Shown piece by piece: positions 26,707-35,335 of a stretch of DNA of 42,706 nt. Source of the DNA: CAZYVA01 sp964650695 (GTDB lineage: Bacteria > Bacillota > Clostridia > Lachnospirales > Lachnospiraceae); the NCBI GenBank assembly GCA_964650695.1, contig CAZYVA010000004.1:1-42706 (forward strand). Reading direction: 5' to 3'. The position numbers and the translations under genes were made by a program. The notes beneath the pieces were generated by a model that did no database searches, had not been told where the DNA came from, and was given only the letters and a program-made list of their open reading frames with translations. Each line of letters opens with the position of its first letter. Position 1 is the first letter of the stretch.

Positions 26707-28764
26707 ATGGAAGAAAATGAAAGGACAAACCAGACCAATTCGGACAATCAAGGCGGCAAAAAAAAGCTGGCGGAGGAAGGGGAAAATGCCCGCGAGATGC
26801 CGGGGGCTGCTTCCGGAAACCGCAGCGGGCCGGAGCGAAGGCCGGGACGCCGGACGGCCCCGGACGGGAAGCCCGGGCGGCGCATGACCCCGGAAGAGGT
26901 GGAAAGACGCCGGACGGCAAGAGCGGCAGCGGCGAAACGGAAAGCCCGTGAACAGGCAGCCGGCAGGCAAGGCGCTTCCGGGCAGAGAAAGCCGGTGCGC
27001 AGCGCTGCGGCAAAACGGAAAAGGAAGAGGATCCTGTTCCTGAGATCTTTAGCCGTTTGTTTTGTTTTAGCGATTCTTGCAGCAGGTGCATTCTTGTGGA
27101 AACGGTACAGCCCTTCAAAAGAGAGGGCGGATTTGAATGAATATTATGGGATAGAGCAAGAAGGTCAGATCGCGATCGTTATGGATAACGAACGGATAGA
27201 AGATAAAGGGATGGTTTCCGATGGACAGGCTTACGTCCGCTACGAGACGGTCAAGACGTATTTGAACGAACGGTTTTACTGGGACGGAAGCGAGAATACC
27301 CTTTTGTACACATTGCCGGAAAGCACCGTCTCCGCGGAGGTTGGAAGCCGCGACTACTCTGTCGGGAATGAGAAGAGCAGCAAAGATTATATCATTGTGA
27401 AAGCGGAAGCGGACATTACTTATATCGCGCTGGATTTTATCCAGGAATATACGGATATGGCGTATGGACTTTACGAAGATCCGGGACGGATCGTTGTAAA
27501 GACACAGTGGGGCGACGCAAAGGTTGCCGACGTGAAAAAGGATACCCAGATCCGTTACCGGGGCGGGATCAAAAGCCCCATCATCACAGAAGTCAGCAAA
27601 GGCGATGAAGTGACGGTCCTGGAGAGCGAGGAAAACTGGGAAAAGGTGTGTACGCAGGATGGGTTTATAGGATATGTGCGGACGCGCGCTTTAACAGAGA
27701 CGCAGACAAAGTCCTTCACCCATGAGTTTGAAGAACCCCAGTATACCAATATTTCCAAGGATTACACCATCAATCTGGCATGGCATAACGTCACCAACCA
27801 GGAGGCGAACAGCGCCGTGCTGGAGAAGATCGCGGCAAGCAAAGGGCTTACTACGCTTGCGCCGACCTGGTACCACGTAAAGGATACGGATGGGAACTTA
27901 GCGTCCATTTCTTCGTCGGATTATGTGAATTACGCGCATCAGTCCGATATTGAAGTCTGGGCGACCGTCCGGGATTTTGACGGCGGGATTGATTCCGCGG
28001 ATGATTCCTACGCAGTCCTGAGTTCGACCTCCAAGCGTGAGAATTTGATCAACCAGTTGATAGCGGACGCCGTACAGACAAAGATCGACGGGATCAATGT
28101 AGATTTTGAAAACATTTCGGAGGAATGCGGGGACCATTATATCCAGTTCATCCGGGAATTGTCTGTCCGGTGCAGGCAGAACGGCCTGGTGCTGTCAATT
28201 GATAACTATGTCCCAAAGGGATACAACCAGCAGTACAACCGTAAAGAGCAGGGAATCGTGGCAGATTATGTGATCATCATGGGCTATGACGAGCATTACG
28301 GCGGTTCGCCGGAAGCGGGGCCGGTGGCATCCTATAATTTTGTGAAAGAAGGGATCGAAGCGACGAAGGCAGAGGTCCCCGCTGAGAAAATCATCAACGG
28401 CGTGCCTTTCTTTACAAGGCTTTGGAAAGAGACCCCGAAAACGGCCGAGGAGATCGCCAGCGACCAGGGGACGGAGAATGAACAGTACACGATGAAAGTG
28501 GAAAGCCAGGCCTATACCATGCCGAAAGCCAAGGAAGTCGTCGCGCAGGCAGGCGCGGAGATTACCTGGGACGACGAAGCCAAACAAAACTACGCGACAT
28601 GGCAGGACGGGGACAGCACTTATGAAATCTGGCTGGAAGATGAAAGTTCCCTGGAGCCTCGTCTGCAGCTTATGAAGGAAAATGGGCTTGCAGGGACGGC
28701 TGCGTGGGCTTTGGGACAGGAGTCGCCGGAAGTCTGGACGTTGATTCAGAAATATGTAAATTAA
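26707..28764 (+). CDS. Membrane-anchored GH18-family cell-wall/spore glycosidase with SH3 domain
   Basis: A 685-residue protein with a very basic, disordered N-terminal cytoplasmic tail (1-108, rich in R, K, A, G), one TM (about 109-131), a copper-amine-oxidase-like repeat region (about 150-270), an SH3 domain (about 275-330), and a C-terminal glycoside hydrolase family 18 domain. The family motif DGINVDFE (461-468) gives E468 as the acid catalyst. Similar YaaH/YdhD/SleL-like proteins cleave spore or cell-wall glycan. GGAGGTG precedes the ATG. The next gene, a CwlD-like amidase, also acts on the wall. Confidence 0.88.
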   Translation: MEENERTNQTNSDNQGGKKKLAEEGENAREMPGAASGNRSGPERRPGRRTAPDGKPGRRMTPEEVERRRTARAAAAKRKAREQAAGRQGASGQRKPVRSAAAKRKRKRILFLRSLAVCFVLAILAAGAFLWKRYSPSKERADLNEYYGIEQEGQIAIVMDNERIEDKGMVSDGQAYVRYETVKTYLNERFYWDGSENTLLYTLPESTVSAEVGSRDYSVGNEKSSKDYIIVKAEADITYIALDFIQEYTDMAYGLYEDPGRIVVKTQWGDAKVADVKKDTQIRYRGGIKSPIITEVSKGDEVTVLESEENWEKVCTQDGFIGYVRTRALTETQTKSFTHEFEEPQYTNISKDYTINLAWHNVTNQEANSAVLEKIAASKGLTTLAPTWYHVKDTDGNLASISSSDYVNYAHQSDIEVWATVRDFDGGIDSADDSYAVLSSTSKRENLINQLIADAVQTKIDGINVDFENISEECGDHYIQFIRELSVRCRQNGLVLSIDNYVPKGYNQQYNRKEQGIVADYVIIMGYDEHYGGSPEAGPVASYNFVKEGIEATKAEVPAEKIINGVPFFTRLWKETPKTAEEIASDQGTENEQYTMKVESQAYTMPKAKEVVAQAGAEITWDDEAKQNYATWQDGDSTYEIWLEDESSLEPRLQLMKENGLAGTAAWALGQESPEVWTLIQKYVN

Positions 28765-28775
28765 ATAGTAGTGAA

Positions 28776-28831
28776 AATGCCTCCGGCAATCATATATTCT
28801 AATAAATAAGATTGTCAGGAGGTATTTTTTT
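28776..28831 (+). terminator. Terminator-like hairpin overlapping the cwlD ribosome-binding site
   Basis: The 5' arm (28776-28791) and the 3' arm (28810-28826) pair over 16 base pairs with one bulged A, and seven T follow (28825-28831). The 3' arm contains the AGGAGG of the next gene (28817-28822), and its TTG start lies in the T-run. The structure could end GH18 transcription and also hide the start of the amidase gene. Confidence 0.75.
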
Positions 28832-29525
28832 GTATCAGAAAATCAAGCTTCTGCTTCTGGTTTTGGCGATCGCGGGATTGGCGTGCCTCAATCAGAGCCT
28901 GGAGCTTTCGATGTCTTCCAATAGCGTGGAGGGAACGGAAGGGGTGGTAGTCCTGGATGCCGGGCACGGAGGGGGCGATCCCGGCAAGGTGGGGGCAGGC
29001 GATATTTTGGAAAAGGATATCAACCTGGCGATTGCAAAAAAGACCGAAGAAAAATTGAAGCAGGAAGGGATACCGGTCGTCATGACGCGGGAAACCGATG
29101 AAATGCTGGCCGCAGACGGGCAGGAGGCCGCCAAAATGGACGATATGAGGGAACGGGTACGCCGGATCAATGAGACGGCGCCGCAGCTTGCGGTCAGTAT
29201 CCATCAGAACAGCTATGAAGATGGCTCGGCAAAGGGCGCGCAGGTCTTTTATTATTCCAAATCCGAGGAAGGAGAAGCGGCGGCGCTTTTGATGCAGCAG
29301 GCCCTTCTGGAGGTGCAGCCGGAAAACACGCGGCAGGCGAAAGCCAACGATTCCTATTACCTGCTGAAGAAAACGGAGTTTCCGGCTATCATCGTGGAAT
29401 GCGGCTTTTTGTCCAACACAGAGGAGGCGGGCCGCCTTGCGGACGACGCTTACCAGGAACGGCTGGCGGAAGCGATCGCCCAGGGAATCTGCCGGGCGCT
29501 GGGAAAGGAGAAGGTCCAGGCGTGA
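28830..29525 (+). CDS. cwlD: CwlD-like N-acetylmuramoyl-L-alanine amidase
   Basis: A 231-residue zinc amidase (Amidase_3). In spore formers CwlD trims stem peptides so that cortex muramic lactam can form; the length, the short N-terminal membrane anchor (about 5-22) and the FYYSKSEEGE and YYLLKKTEFPAIIVECGFLSN segments fit CwlD. Metal and catalytic residues: H46 in DAGHGG, E61, the histidine of SIHQNS, and the glutamate of VECGFLSN. The start is TTG (28830), seven bases after AGGAGG; the frame opens six codons earlier. The ribosome-binding site is inside a strong hairpin. Confidence 0.85.
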   Translation: MYQKIKLLLLVLAIAGLACLNQSLELSMSSNSVEGTEGVVVLDAGHGGGDPGKVGAGDILEKDINLAIAKKTEEKLKQEGIPVVMTRETDEMLAADGQEAAKMDDMRERVRRINETAPQLAVSIHQNSYEDGSAKGAQVFYYSKSEEGEAAALLMQQALLEVQPENTRQAKANDSYYLLKKTEFPAIIVECGFLSNTEEAGRLADDAYQERLAEAIAQGICRALGKEKVQA

Positions 29526-29545
29526 TTTTCATAGCAATCACGGGC

Positions 29546-29574
29546 TTGTTGGGCAAAGGATGCTGTAGTATAAT
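29546..29574 (+). promoter_or_regulatory. tsaC promoter
   Basis: TTGTTG, a 17-base spacer and TATAAT end only nine bases before the ATG of tsaC, so the transcript would be leaderless or nearly so. Confidence 0.65.
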
Positions 29575-29583
29575 AAAACTGCT

Positions 29584-30633
29584 ATGAAAACAATCGTGGA
29601 AAAGATAGACAGGGAACAACTGGATAGCGGGGCGGTCCAAACGGCAGGCAGGATTTTAAGGCAGGGAGGGCTGGTCGCATTCCCGACAGAGACGGTATAT
29701 GGGCTTGGGGCGGACGCTTTGGACGAGGACGCGGCAAAGAAAATTTATGCCGCGAAGGGAAGGCCGTCGGATAATCCCTTGATCGTACATATTGCCCGGA
29801 TGGAGGATCTGCCGAAGATAGCGGCCCGTATCCCGGAGGCGGCGCGGCGGCTGGCGGATGCGTTCTGGCCGGGGCCGCTGACGATGGTTTTTGAAAAGAC
29901 GGACGCGGTTCCCTATGGCACGACCGGCGGGCTGGATACCGTTGCCGTGCGGATGCCGGGCGATGAGGCGGCGCGGGCGGTGATCGCGGCTGGCGGCGGA
30001 TGCATCGCGGCGCCCAGCGCGAACATATCCGGCAGGCCCAGCCCGACAAAAGCGGCCCACGTGAAAGCGGATATGGAGGGCAAGGCCGATATGATCCTGG
30101 ATGGCGGGGACGTCCCGATCGGGGTGGAGTCTACGATTTTGGATATGACGGGGACGCCGCCGGTTCTTTTGCGGCCAGGGGCGGTCACAAAGGAAATGCT
30201 GGGGGCAGTTATCGGTGAGGTCGCGGAGGATCCCACACTGGCGCGGCCGGATGGCGCCCTCCGCCCAAAAGCGCCGGGAATGAAATACCGCCATTACGCA
30301 CCGAAAGCAGAGCTATTCATCGTGGACGGGGATCCGCATAAGGTTATTCAAAAAATCAACGCGCTGGCGCGGCAAAAACGGCAGGAGGGCGGCCAAGCGG
30401 GGATCCTTGCAACGGATGAGACGGCGTCCCGGTATCCGGAGGGGATCGTGAAGTCCGTAGGCCCCCGGAGGGATGAAGCGGTGGTCGCCAGCCGCCTGTT
30501 TGCGGTTTTGCGGGAATTTGACGAGGAAAAGGTGGACGTGATCTACAGCGAAGCCTTTGGCACGGATGGGATCGGGCGCGCTGTGATGAACCGTCTTTTG
30601 AAAGCGGCGGGGTACCGAAGGCTCCAGGCTTAA
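29584..30633 (+). CDS. tsaC: Threonylcarbamoyl-AMP synthase (Sua5/YwlC type)
   Basis: This enzyme makes threonylcarbamoyl-AMP from threonine, bicarbonate and ATP, the first step of t6A37 tRNA modification. The 349-residue length is the long Sua5 form: a YrdC-like domain (LVAFPTETVYGLGADA, KGRPSDNPLIVH, APSANISGRPSPT, GVESTILD) plus the C-terminal Sua5 domain (from about residue 240, after KYRHYAPKAE). No Shine-Dalgarno is seen before the ATG, and the promoter -10 is nine bases upstream. It lies after the cwlD-like gene and before the dCMP deaminase gene. Confidence 0.93.
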   Translation: MKTIVEKIDREQLDSGAVQTAGRILRQGGLVAFPTETVYGLGADALDEDAAKKIYAAKGRPSDNPLIVHIARMEDLPKIAARIPEAARRLADAFWPGPLTMVFEKTDAVPYGTTGGLDTVAVRMPGDEAARAVIAAGGGCIAAPSANISGRPSPTKAAHVKADMEGKADMILDGGDVPIGVESTILDMTGTPPVLLRPGAVTKEMLGAVIGEVAEDPTLARPDGALRPKAPGMKYRHYAPKAELFIVDGDPHKVIQKINALARQKRQEGGQAGILATDETASRYPEGIVKSVGPRRDEAVVASRLFAVLREFDEEKVDVIYSEAFGTDGIGRAVMNRLLKAAGYRRLQA

Positions 30634-30712
30634 TAACGGCCCGGAGGGGCTTTGTGCCGATAACGCAGGATACATCCGCACAGGCAGGGCGGAAGAAGGA
30701 GGGAAATTTCCT

Positions 30713-31201
30713 ATGGAAAAAAAACGGGCGGATTATATTACGTGGGATGAATATTTTATGGGGGTTGCCATACTTTCCGGCATGCGTTCCAAAGATCCGA
30801 ATACGCAGGTTGGATGCTGTATCGTAAGCCAGGATCATAAAATCTTATCCATGGGCTACAATGGATTTCCGAAGGGGTGTTCGGATGACAATTTTCCGTG
30901 GGCGAGGGAGGGGGAAGATCCGCTGGATACAAAGTATGTCTATACGGTACACAGCGAACTGAATGCGATCCTGAATTACCGGGGCGGAAGCCTGGAGGGG
31001 GCGAAGCTTTATGTTTCCCTGTTCCCTTGCAATGAGTGCGCGAAGGCCATCATCCAGAGCGGCATCCGGGAAGTGATCTACGGGTGCGATAAGTATGAAG
31101 GGACGGCATCCGTGACGGCTTCCAAAAGGATGTTTGACGCGGCGGGGATCCATTACCATGCTTACCAGTATACCGGCCGCGAAATCAAGATCCAGCTATA
31201 G
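30713..31201 (+). CDS. dCMP deaminase
   Basis: A 162-residue zinc deaminase of the deoxycytidylate deaminase (ComEB-like) family, converting dCMP to dUMP for dTMP synthesis. Zinc and catalytic residues are clear: H80-S-E82 and PCNEC (C106, C109). GYNGFPKG and the FPWAREG region match the family's nucleotide-binding parts. GAAGGAGGG precedes the ATG. It lies between tsaC and bofA. Confidence 0.93.
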   Translation: MEKKRADYITWDEYFMGVAILSGMRSKDPNTQVGCCIVSQDHKILSMGYNGFPKGCSDDNFPWAREGEDPLDTKYVYTVHSELNAILNYRGGSLEGAKLYVSLFPCNECAKAIIQSGIREVIYGCDKYEGTASVTASKRMFDAAGIHYHAYQYTGREIKIQL

Positions 31202-31239
31202 GGTTTTCCCTGTGTGGGAGTAAAAAATGGAAGGGGGCG

Positions 31240-31452
31240 TTGGTTATCGAACGGAAAACAGGGTTTTTGGTGCAGTTCTTTATCCGGGGGATCGTAGGGC
31301 TGGCATTGATTTTTTTTGTGAATTACTATCTTGGGACAAAGGGTGTCTCTGCGGAAGTAGGGCTGAACCCGGTGACATTCGCCACCTCTGGGGCGCTGGG
31401 CGCGCCTGGGGTAGCCTTGCTGTACGCGGTCACTTTTTTTCATGGTATGTAG
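31240..31452 (+). CDS. bofA: BofA-family protein (pro-sigma-K processing inhibitor type)
   Basis: A 70-residue membrane protein. In spore formers BofA holds the SpoIVFB protease inactive in the mother cell. Visible here: a hydrophobic span (FIRGIVGLALIFFVNYYLG) and the family segment GLNPVTFATSGALGAPGVALLYAV. The start is TTG at 31240, close to a GGGGG run; no ATG or GTG in frame upstream fits. It is convergent with the phosphopantetheinyl transferase gene. Confidence 0.8.
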   Translation: MVIERKTGFLVQFFIRGIVGLALIFFVNYYLGTKGVSAEVGLNPVTFATSGALGAPGVALLYAVTFFHGM

Positions 31453-31471
31453 CGGCCGGGGGGCGTAGCGC

Positions 31472-32221
31472 TTATGAATGCCGCCAGGCGAGGGCGGCGG
31501 CGTACCGATCGGGGGACGCAAGCGCCTGAAGCTGCCAGGAGGAGAAATCTTCCGGGCAGCTTTTTGATTGCGGGGATCCATCCGCGCGGCAGCCATCGGG
31601 GGACATTTCCACGGAGAAAAAATCCGGGCGCACAGGGTCGGGCTTGAGCCGGAAGGAAGCCGGCGAAAGCGCAAGCCCATACCCGGCGCCTTTGAGGAAC
31701 GCTTCCCGGAGCGCCCACCTGGAAAACAGATATCCGGGTTTTTCTTTTTCCGGCAGAAGGGAAAATTCCTCCGCCTCCTGCGGGTGGAAGAACCGGGAGA
31801 CGAACGCGTCCATCGAATGGACGCGGCGGCGCTCCTGGATGTCGATCCCTACAGGTGAGGAAAAGGATAACGCAAGGGCAACATATTCCCCGGAATGGGA
31901 CAGGTTGAAATGCACATCCGACTGCGGAAGATACGGCTTTCCGTGTTCGCCCCTGGCAAAGGCTAACGTATCCGCAGGGCAGGCAAGCAGGACGGATAAA
32001 ATCCGGCGGAGCGCCCCATGCCCGATGAGGAAATGGAGCCTCGCAGTGTCCGTTTTATATGCCCGCGCCCGGTTTTTTTCCGCTTCGGACAGGAACGCGC
32101 AAAGCCGGCCGGCAAGAGCATGGTCGGAAATAGAAAAACACCAGAGGTAGGTTTCGCCCCTGGCGGGCTTTTGCAGATGCGCTTCCCATATGGAATTGGG
32201 CGGAAGGAAAATGAGCTTCAT
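31472..32221 (-). CDS. 4'-phosphopantetheinyl transferase (Sfp/AcpT type)
   Basis: A 249-residue enzyme that moves phosphopantetheine from CoA onto carrier proteins. Sfp-family motifs are present: GKPYL, FNLSHSGEYVALA, GIDIQ and the magnesium/catalytic WALREAFLKGAGYGL. The C-terminal third is more variable and lengthened (SPDGCRADGSPQSKSCPED). No carrier-protein gene is nearby, so the target is unknown. No clear Shine-Dalgarno precedes the ATG; a TATAAT sits a few bases upstream of it, so it may be weakly or leaderlessly translated. Confidence 0.88.
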   Translation of the reverse strand: MKLIFLPPNSIWEAHLQKPARGETYLWCFSISDHALAGRLCAFLSEAEKNRARAYKTDTARLHFLIGHGALRRILSVLLACPADTLAFARGEHGKPYLPQSDVHFNLSHSGEYVALALSFSSPVGIDIQERRRVHSMDAFVSRFFHPQEAEEFSLLPEKEKPGYLFSRWALREAFLKGAGYGLALSPASFRLKPDPVRPDFFSVEMSPDGCRADGSPQSKSCPEDFSSWQLQALASPDRYAAALAWRHS

Positions 32222-32327
32222 ATTATTATTATAAACGCCGGAAAAATCTTTGCATAGAATTTTTTATAAAATTTTGTCTGGAAATTTGTCAGGTATTCAC
32301 AAAGATTCATTTTTTTTAAAAAAGCTA

Positions 32328-32356
32328 TAGACAAAATCAAAATCAGGAAGTATAAT
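32328..32356 (+). promoter_or_regulatory. Promoter of the Tad pilus locus
   Basis: TAGACA, a 17-base spacer and TATAAT lie about 140 bases before the first gene of the locus. Confidence 0.7.
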
Positions 32357-32364
32357 CCGTCTCA

Positions 32365-32440
32365 CAAGTTGGCAAACAGCTTGTATCTGATTGTTTTAAT
32401 TTCTTTTGGTAGTATCCGGTTATTTTCGAATTTCAAGCTG
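32365..32440 (+). promoter_or_regulatory. Alternative hairpins in the Tad leader
   Basis: CAAGTTG (32365-32371) pairs with CAGCTTG (32377-32383); CAGCTTG can instead pair perfectly with CAAGCTG (32434-32440). The two forms exclude each other, as in attenuators. No known riboswitch class was recognised. Confidence 0.35.
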
Positions 32441-32493
32441 GTTCAGCGGAAAATTCAGGCAAAAAGACAAGGAAGAAAAGGAGCTGGTGGTAT

Positions 32494-33411
32494 GTGAAGA
32501 GCAGCAAGATTGTGATCTGTGATTGCGATGAGGACTATGCAAAAGCGCTGGCATTGTTTTTTGTCGCAAGGAAGGAAGTCGCGCTGCAGGTGAAGGTGTG
32601 CAGTACGCTGGCGCAGGCGGAGATGATCGAGGAAGAGGAGGAGATTGATATCCTTCTGCTGGCGCAGGATTATGACAGGGAGGAACGGAAAAAGCAAAAA
32701 GCGAAAAAGATTTTTCTGCTCTGTGAAAAGCAGAATGCGGAGAAAAACGCGGCGGAAACCGCTTTGTACAAATATCAGTCGGGCGAACGGATTTTAGGGG
32801 AGATTCTCAAGGAATGCGAGGAAATCTTTGTGCCAGGCCGTCCTTTTGGAAGGCAGCAGGCGGCAGGCGCAGAACAGGTCATTGGGATTTTTTCACCGAT
32901 ACACAGGATTGGGAAAACCCTGTATGCCTTGCAGCTTGGGGAGGAGCTTGCAAAGACGGGGAATGTGCTGTACCTGAACCTGGAAGTATACGGCGGGGTT
33001 GACGGCTATTTCGAGGAGGGCGAACAGACGCTGACAGACCTGCTTTATTGTGCAAGGCAGGAAAAGCAGAGCCTGGGGCTGCAGCTTACGCTGGCGGTCC
33101 ATCATCGGAGGAAACTGGACTATATCCTGCCGGTCTCCGTGTCGGAGGATTTGAAGGAAGTAAAAGCCTGCGAGTGGGTTTCTTTTATCCAGCGGATACT
33201 GGAGGAGAGCATTTACGAGACATTGGTTCTGGACCTGGACGAGGCAATCCCCGGCGTTTACGAGCTTTTGAAGAAATGCACGCAGATCCATGTCCCCGTC
33301 CTGCGCGGCGCAAAGGCCGCTGCAAAAATGAAGCAATTCGAGCAGGAGCTTTCCTTGCTTGGCATGGAAGAAATCCTCCCGAAAATCAAACATGTTTCCA
33401 TGGACAGGTAA
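32494..33411 (+). CDS. tadZ: TadZ/CpaE-like ATPase of the Tad pilus
   Basis: A 305-residue protein with an N-terminal receiver-like part (about 1-110, starting KIVICDCDEDYAKAL, but the phospho-site pattern is weak) and a MinD/ParA-like C-terminal part. TadZ/CpaE positions the pilus machine at the cell pole. The Walker A loop is deviant: SPIHRIGKT at 134-142 lacks the usual KGGxGKT start. GTG at 32494 follows AAGGAG by about 10 bases. It heads the Tad run, and its stop is 12 bases before the tadA start. Confidence 0.75.
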   Translation: MKSSKIVICDCDEDYAKALALFFVARKEVALQVKVCSTLAQAEMIEEEEEIDILLLAQDYDREERKKQKAKKIFLLCEKQNAEKNAAETALYKYQSGERILGEILKECEEIFVPGRPFGRQQAAGAEQVIGIFSPIHRIGKTLYALQLGEELAKTGNVLYLNLEVYGGVDGYFEEGEQTLTDLLYCARQEKQSLGLQLTLAVHHRRKLDYILPVSVSEDLKEVKACEWVSFIQRILEESIYETLVLDLDEAIPGVYELLKKCTQIHVPVLRGAKAAAKMKQFEQELSLLGMEEILPKIKHVSMDR

Positions 33412-33423
33412 GGAGGCGTGGGG

Positions 33424-34641
33424 ATGGAGGCGGCAAGGCTTCATGAAAGAGTGCTGGAAGAGCTGGATCTGACGCGGGATGTGGACGACGAGGAATTGAC
33501 GCAGATCATCCACAGAGTGCTGGCGGACGCGGGGAGGCAGCAGTATATTTCACTGAGCGAAAGGACGCTTTTAGGGAAAGAGCTGTTTAATACGTTCCGA
33601 AAGCTGGATCTTTTACAGGAGTTCCTGGAAAATGATGAGATTACGGAAATCATGATCAATGGGACGCAGAATATTTTTTATGAAAAGGACGGGCGGCTTT
33701 TCCAGTCGGAAAAACGGTTCCTCTCGAAAGATAAGCTGGAGGATGTGATCCAGCAGATCGTATCGGGGGCCAACCGCCTGGTGAATGAAGCTTCCCCGAT
33801 CGTGGACGCGAGGCTGAAGGACGGCTCCCGTGTCAATGTGGTCCTGGCTCCAGTCGCGCTTAACGGCCCGATCGTAACCATCCGGAAATTCCCGAAGGAC
33901 GCCATCACGATGAAGCAATTGTTATCCTTCCAGTCTGTAAGCGGGGAGATTGTCCGTTTCCTGAAGACACTGGTAAGGTCGGGCTACAACATCTTCATCA
34001 GCGGCGGCACCGGATCCGGGAAGACAACCTTCCTCAATGCTTTGTCCCAGTATATCCCGAAGGATGAACGAATCATCACGATAGAAGACAACGCGGAGCT
34101 GCGGATCCTGGGCGCGCCGAACCTGGTGAGCCTTGAAGAGCGCAATGCGAATGTGGAGGGCGCCGGGGCGGTGACCATCCGCGATCTGATCAAGGCTGCG
34201 CTGCGGATGCGCCCGGACCGTATCATTGTCGGGGAGGTCCGCTCTGCGGAAGCGATCGATATGCTTCAGGCGTTGAATACAGGGCATGACGGAAGCTTAA
34301 GCACGGGCCACGCCAACAGCCCGAAGGATATGGTTTCCCGTTTGGAAACAATGGTGCTGATGGGGATGGAGCTTCCGCTTCCGGCCATCCGCAGGCAGAT
34401 TGCCTCTGGTGTTGACGTGATCGTCCACCTTGGGCGGCTCCGGGACAAGAGCAGGAAAGTGCTGGAGGTGGCGGAGGTTTTGGATTACGTGGACGGGGAG
34501 GTCGTATTGTCTACCTTGTTCCGGTTTGATGAGACAGGAGAAGAGCATGGGAAGATTCAGGGAATTTGGCAAAAGGTTCATACGCTTGCGCACAAAGAAA
34601 AGCTACTGGCAGCAGGCTATCGGGAAGATGGAATATGCTAG
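33424..34641 (+). CDS. tadA: TadA/CpaF pilus assembly ATPase
   Basis: The secretion ATPase that powers Tad pilus assembly. The 405-residue protein has Walker A GGTGSGKTT at 194-202, the Asp box and His box (GHANSPKDMVSRLE) and EVRSAEAIDMLQALNTGHDG. ATG at 33424 is seven bases after AAGGAGG; GTG at 33418 is a less likely start. Its end overlaps the tadB start region by 95 bases. Confidence 0.95.
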   Translation: MEAARLHERVLEELDLTRDVDDEELTQIIHRVLADAGRQQYISLSERTLLGKELFNTFRKLDLLQEFLENDEITEIMINGTQNIFYEKDGRLFQSEKRFLSKDKLEDVIQQIVSGANRLVNEASPIVDARLKDGSRVNVVLAPVALNGPIVTIRKFPKDAITMKQLLSFQSVSGEIVRFLKTLVRSGYNIFISGGTGSGKTTFLNALSQYIPKDERIITIEDNAELRILGAPNLVSLEERNANVEGAGAVTIRDLIKAALRMRPDRIIVGEVRSAEAIDMLQALNTGHDGSLSTGHANSPKDMVSRLETMVLMGMELPLPAIRRQIASGVDVIVHLGRLRDKSRKVLEVAEVLDYVDGEVVLSTLFRFDETGEEHGKIQGIWQKVHTLAHKEKLLAAGYREDGIC

Positions 34642-35335
34642 GATGCTGGGGATCGCCGCCGCGCTTGCGGTTTTGACGGGCTGGCTCTATTACCGGGAGC
34701 TGTGGGCAGCCGTGCTGGTATGGCCGGTGTTTGTGCTGGAATACAAAACGCAACTGGAAGCCTGCGAGGAAAAAAAGAAGCAGGAATTCCTCGTCCAGTT
34801 TAAGGAAATGATCCAAAGCATGTCGGCTTCCCTGAACACGGGGTATTCGGTGGAAAATGCCGTCCGGGAAACCCAGAAGGAGCTTACGCTTTTATATCCG
34901 AAGGAAGCGATGATCACGAAGGAGCTTGGCCTGATGGCGCGGCAAATCCAGATACAGATCCCGATGGAGCAGGTTTTTGAGGAATTTGCGGAGCGGGTGC
35001 GGCTGGAGGACGTGCAGAATTTTACGGCGGTTTTTGCCGCGGCGAAGCGAAGCGGCGGGGACATGATCGCGATCATCCGGAACACGGCGCAGCAGATTGC
35101 GGACAAAATTGATGTGAAAAGAGAGATTGACACGATCCTTGCGGCAAAAAAATATGAATTCCGCGTGATGTCGGCCATTCCGTACCTTATTATCGCTTAT
35201 ATGTCGGTGAGCTTTCCGGAGTTTATGGAATGCCTGTACGGGAACGTGTTGGGAGTGGGAGTGATGAGCGTATGCTTAAGCGTATATATGGGCGCGTATA
35301 CCATTGGGTTAAGGCTGGTAAAAATCGAGGTGTGA
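34547..35335 (+). CDS. tadB: TadB-type pilus inner-membrane platform protein
   Basis: A 262-residue T2SSF-type membrane protein that forms the platform with TadC. It has N-terminal spans (about 32-65), the cytoplasmic T2SSF domain with FKEMIQSMSASLNTGYSVENA and GGDMIAIIRNTAQQI, and two C-terminal spans. ATG at 34547 has AGGAG six bases upstream, although this overlaps tadA by 95 bases; ATG at 34631 is an alternative with an 11-base overlap. Confidence 0.85.
   Translation: MGRFREFGKRFIRLRTKKSYWQQAIGKMEYARMLGIAAALAVLTGWLYYRELWAAVLVWPVFVLEYKTQLEACEEKKKQEFLVQFKEMIQSMSASLNTGYSVENAVRETQKELTLLYPKEAMITKELGLMARQIQIQIPMEQVFEEFAERVRLEDVQNFTAVFAAAKRSGGDMIAIIRNTAQQIADKIDVKREIDTILAAKKYEFRVMSAIPYLIIAYMSVSFPEFMECLYGNVLGVGVMSVCLSVYMGAYTIGLRLVKIEV

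Noticed and set aside
31568..32150. Long plus-strand frames opposite the phosphopantetheinyl transferase gene
   Set aside because: The minus strand carries clear family motifs; the plus frames are GC-rich shadows with no motif or ribosome-binding site.
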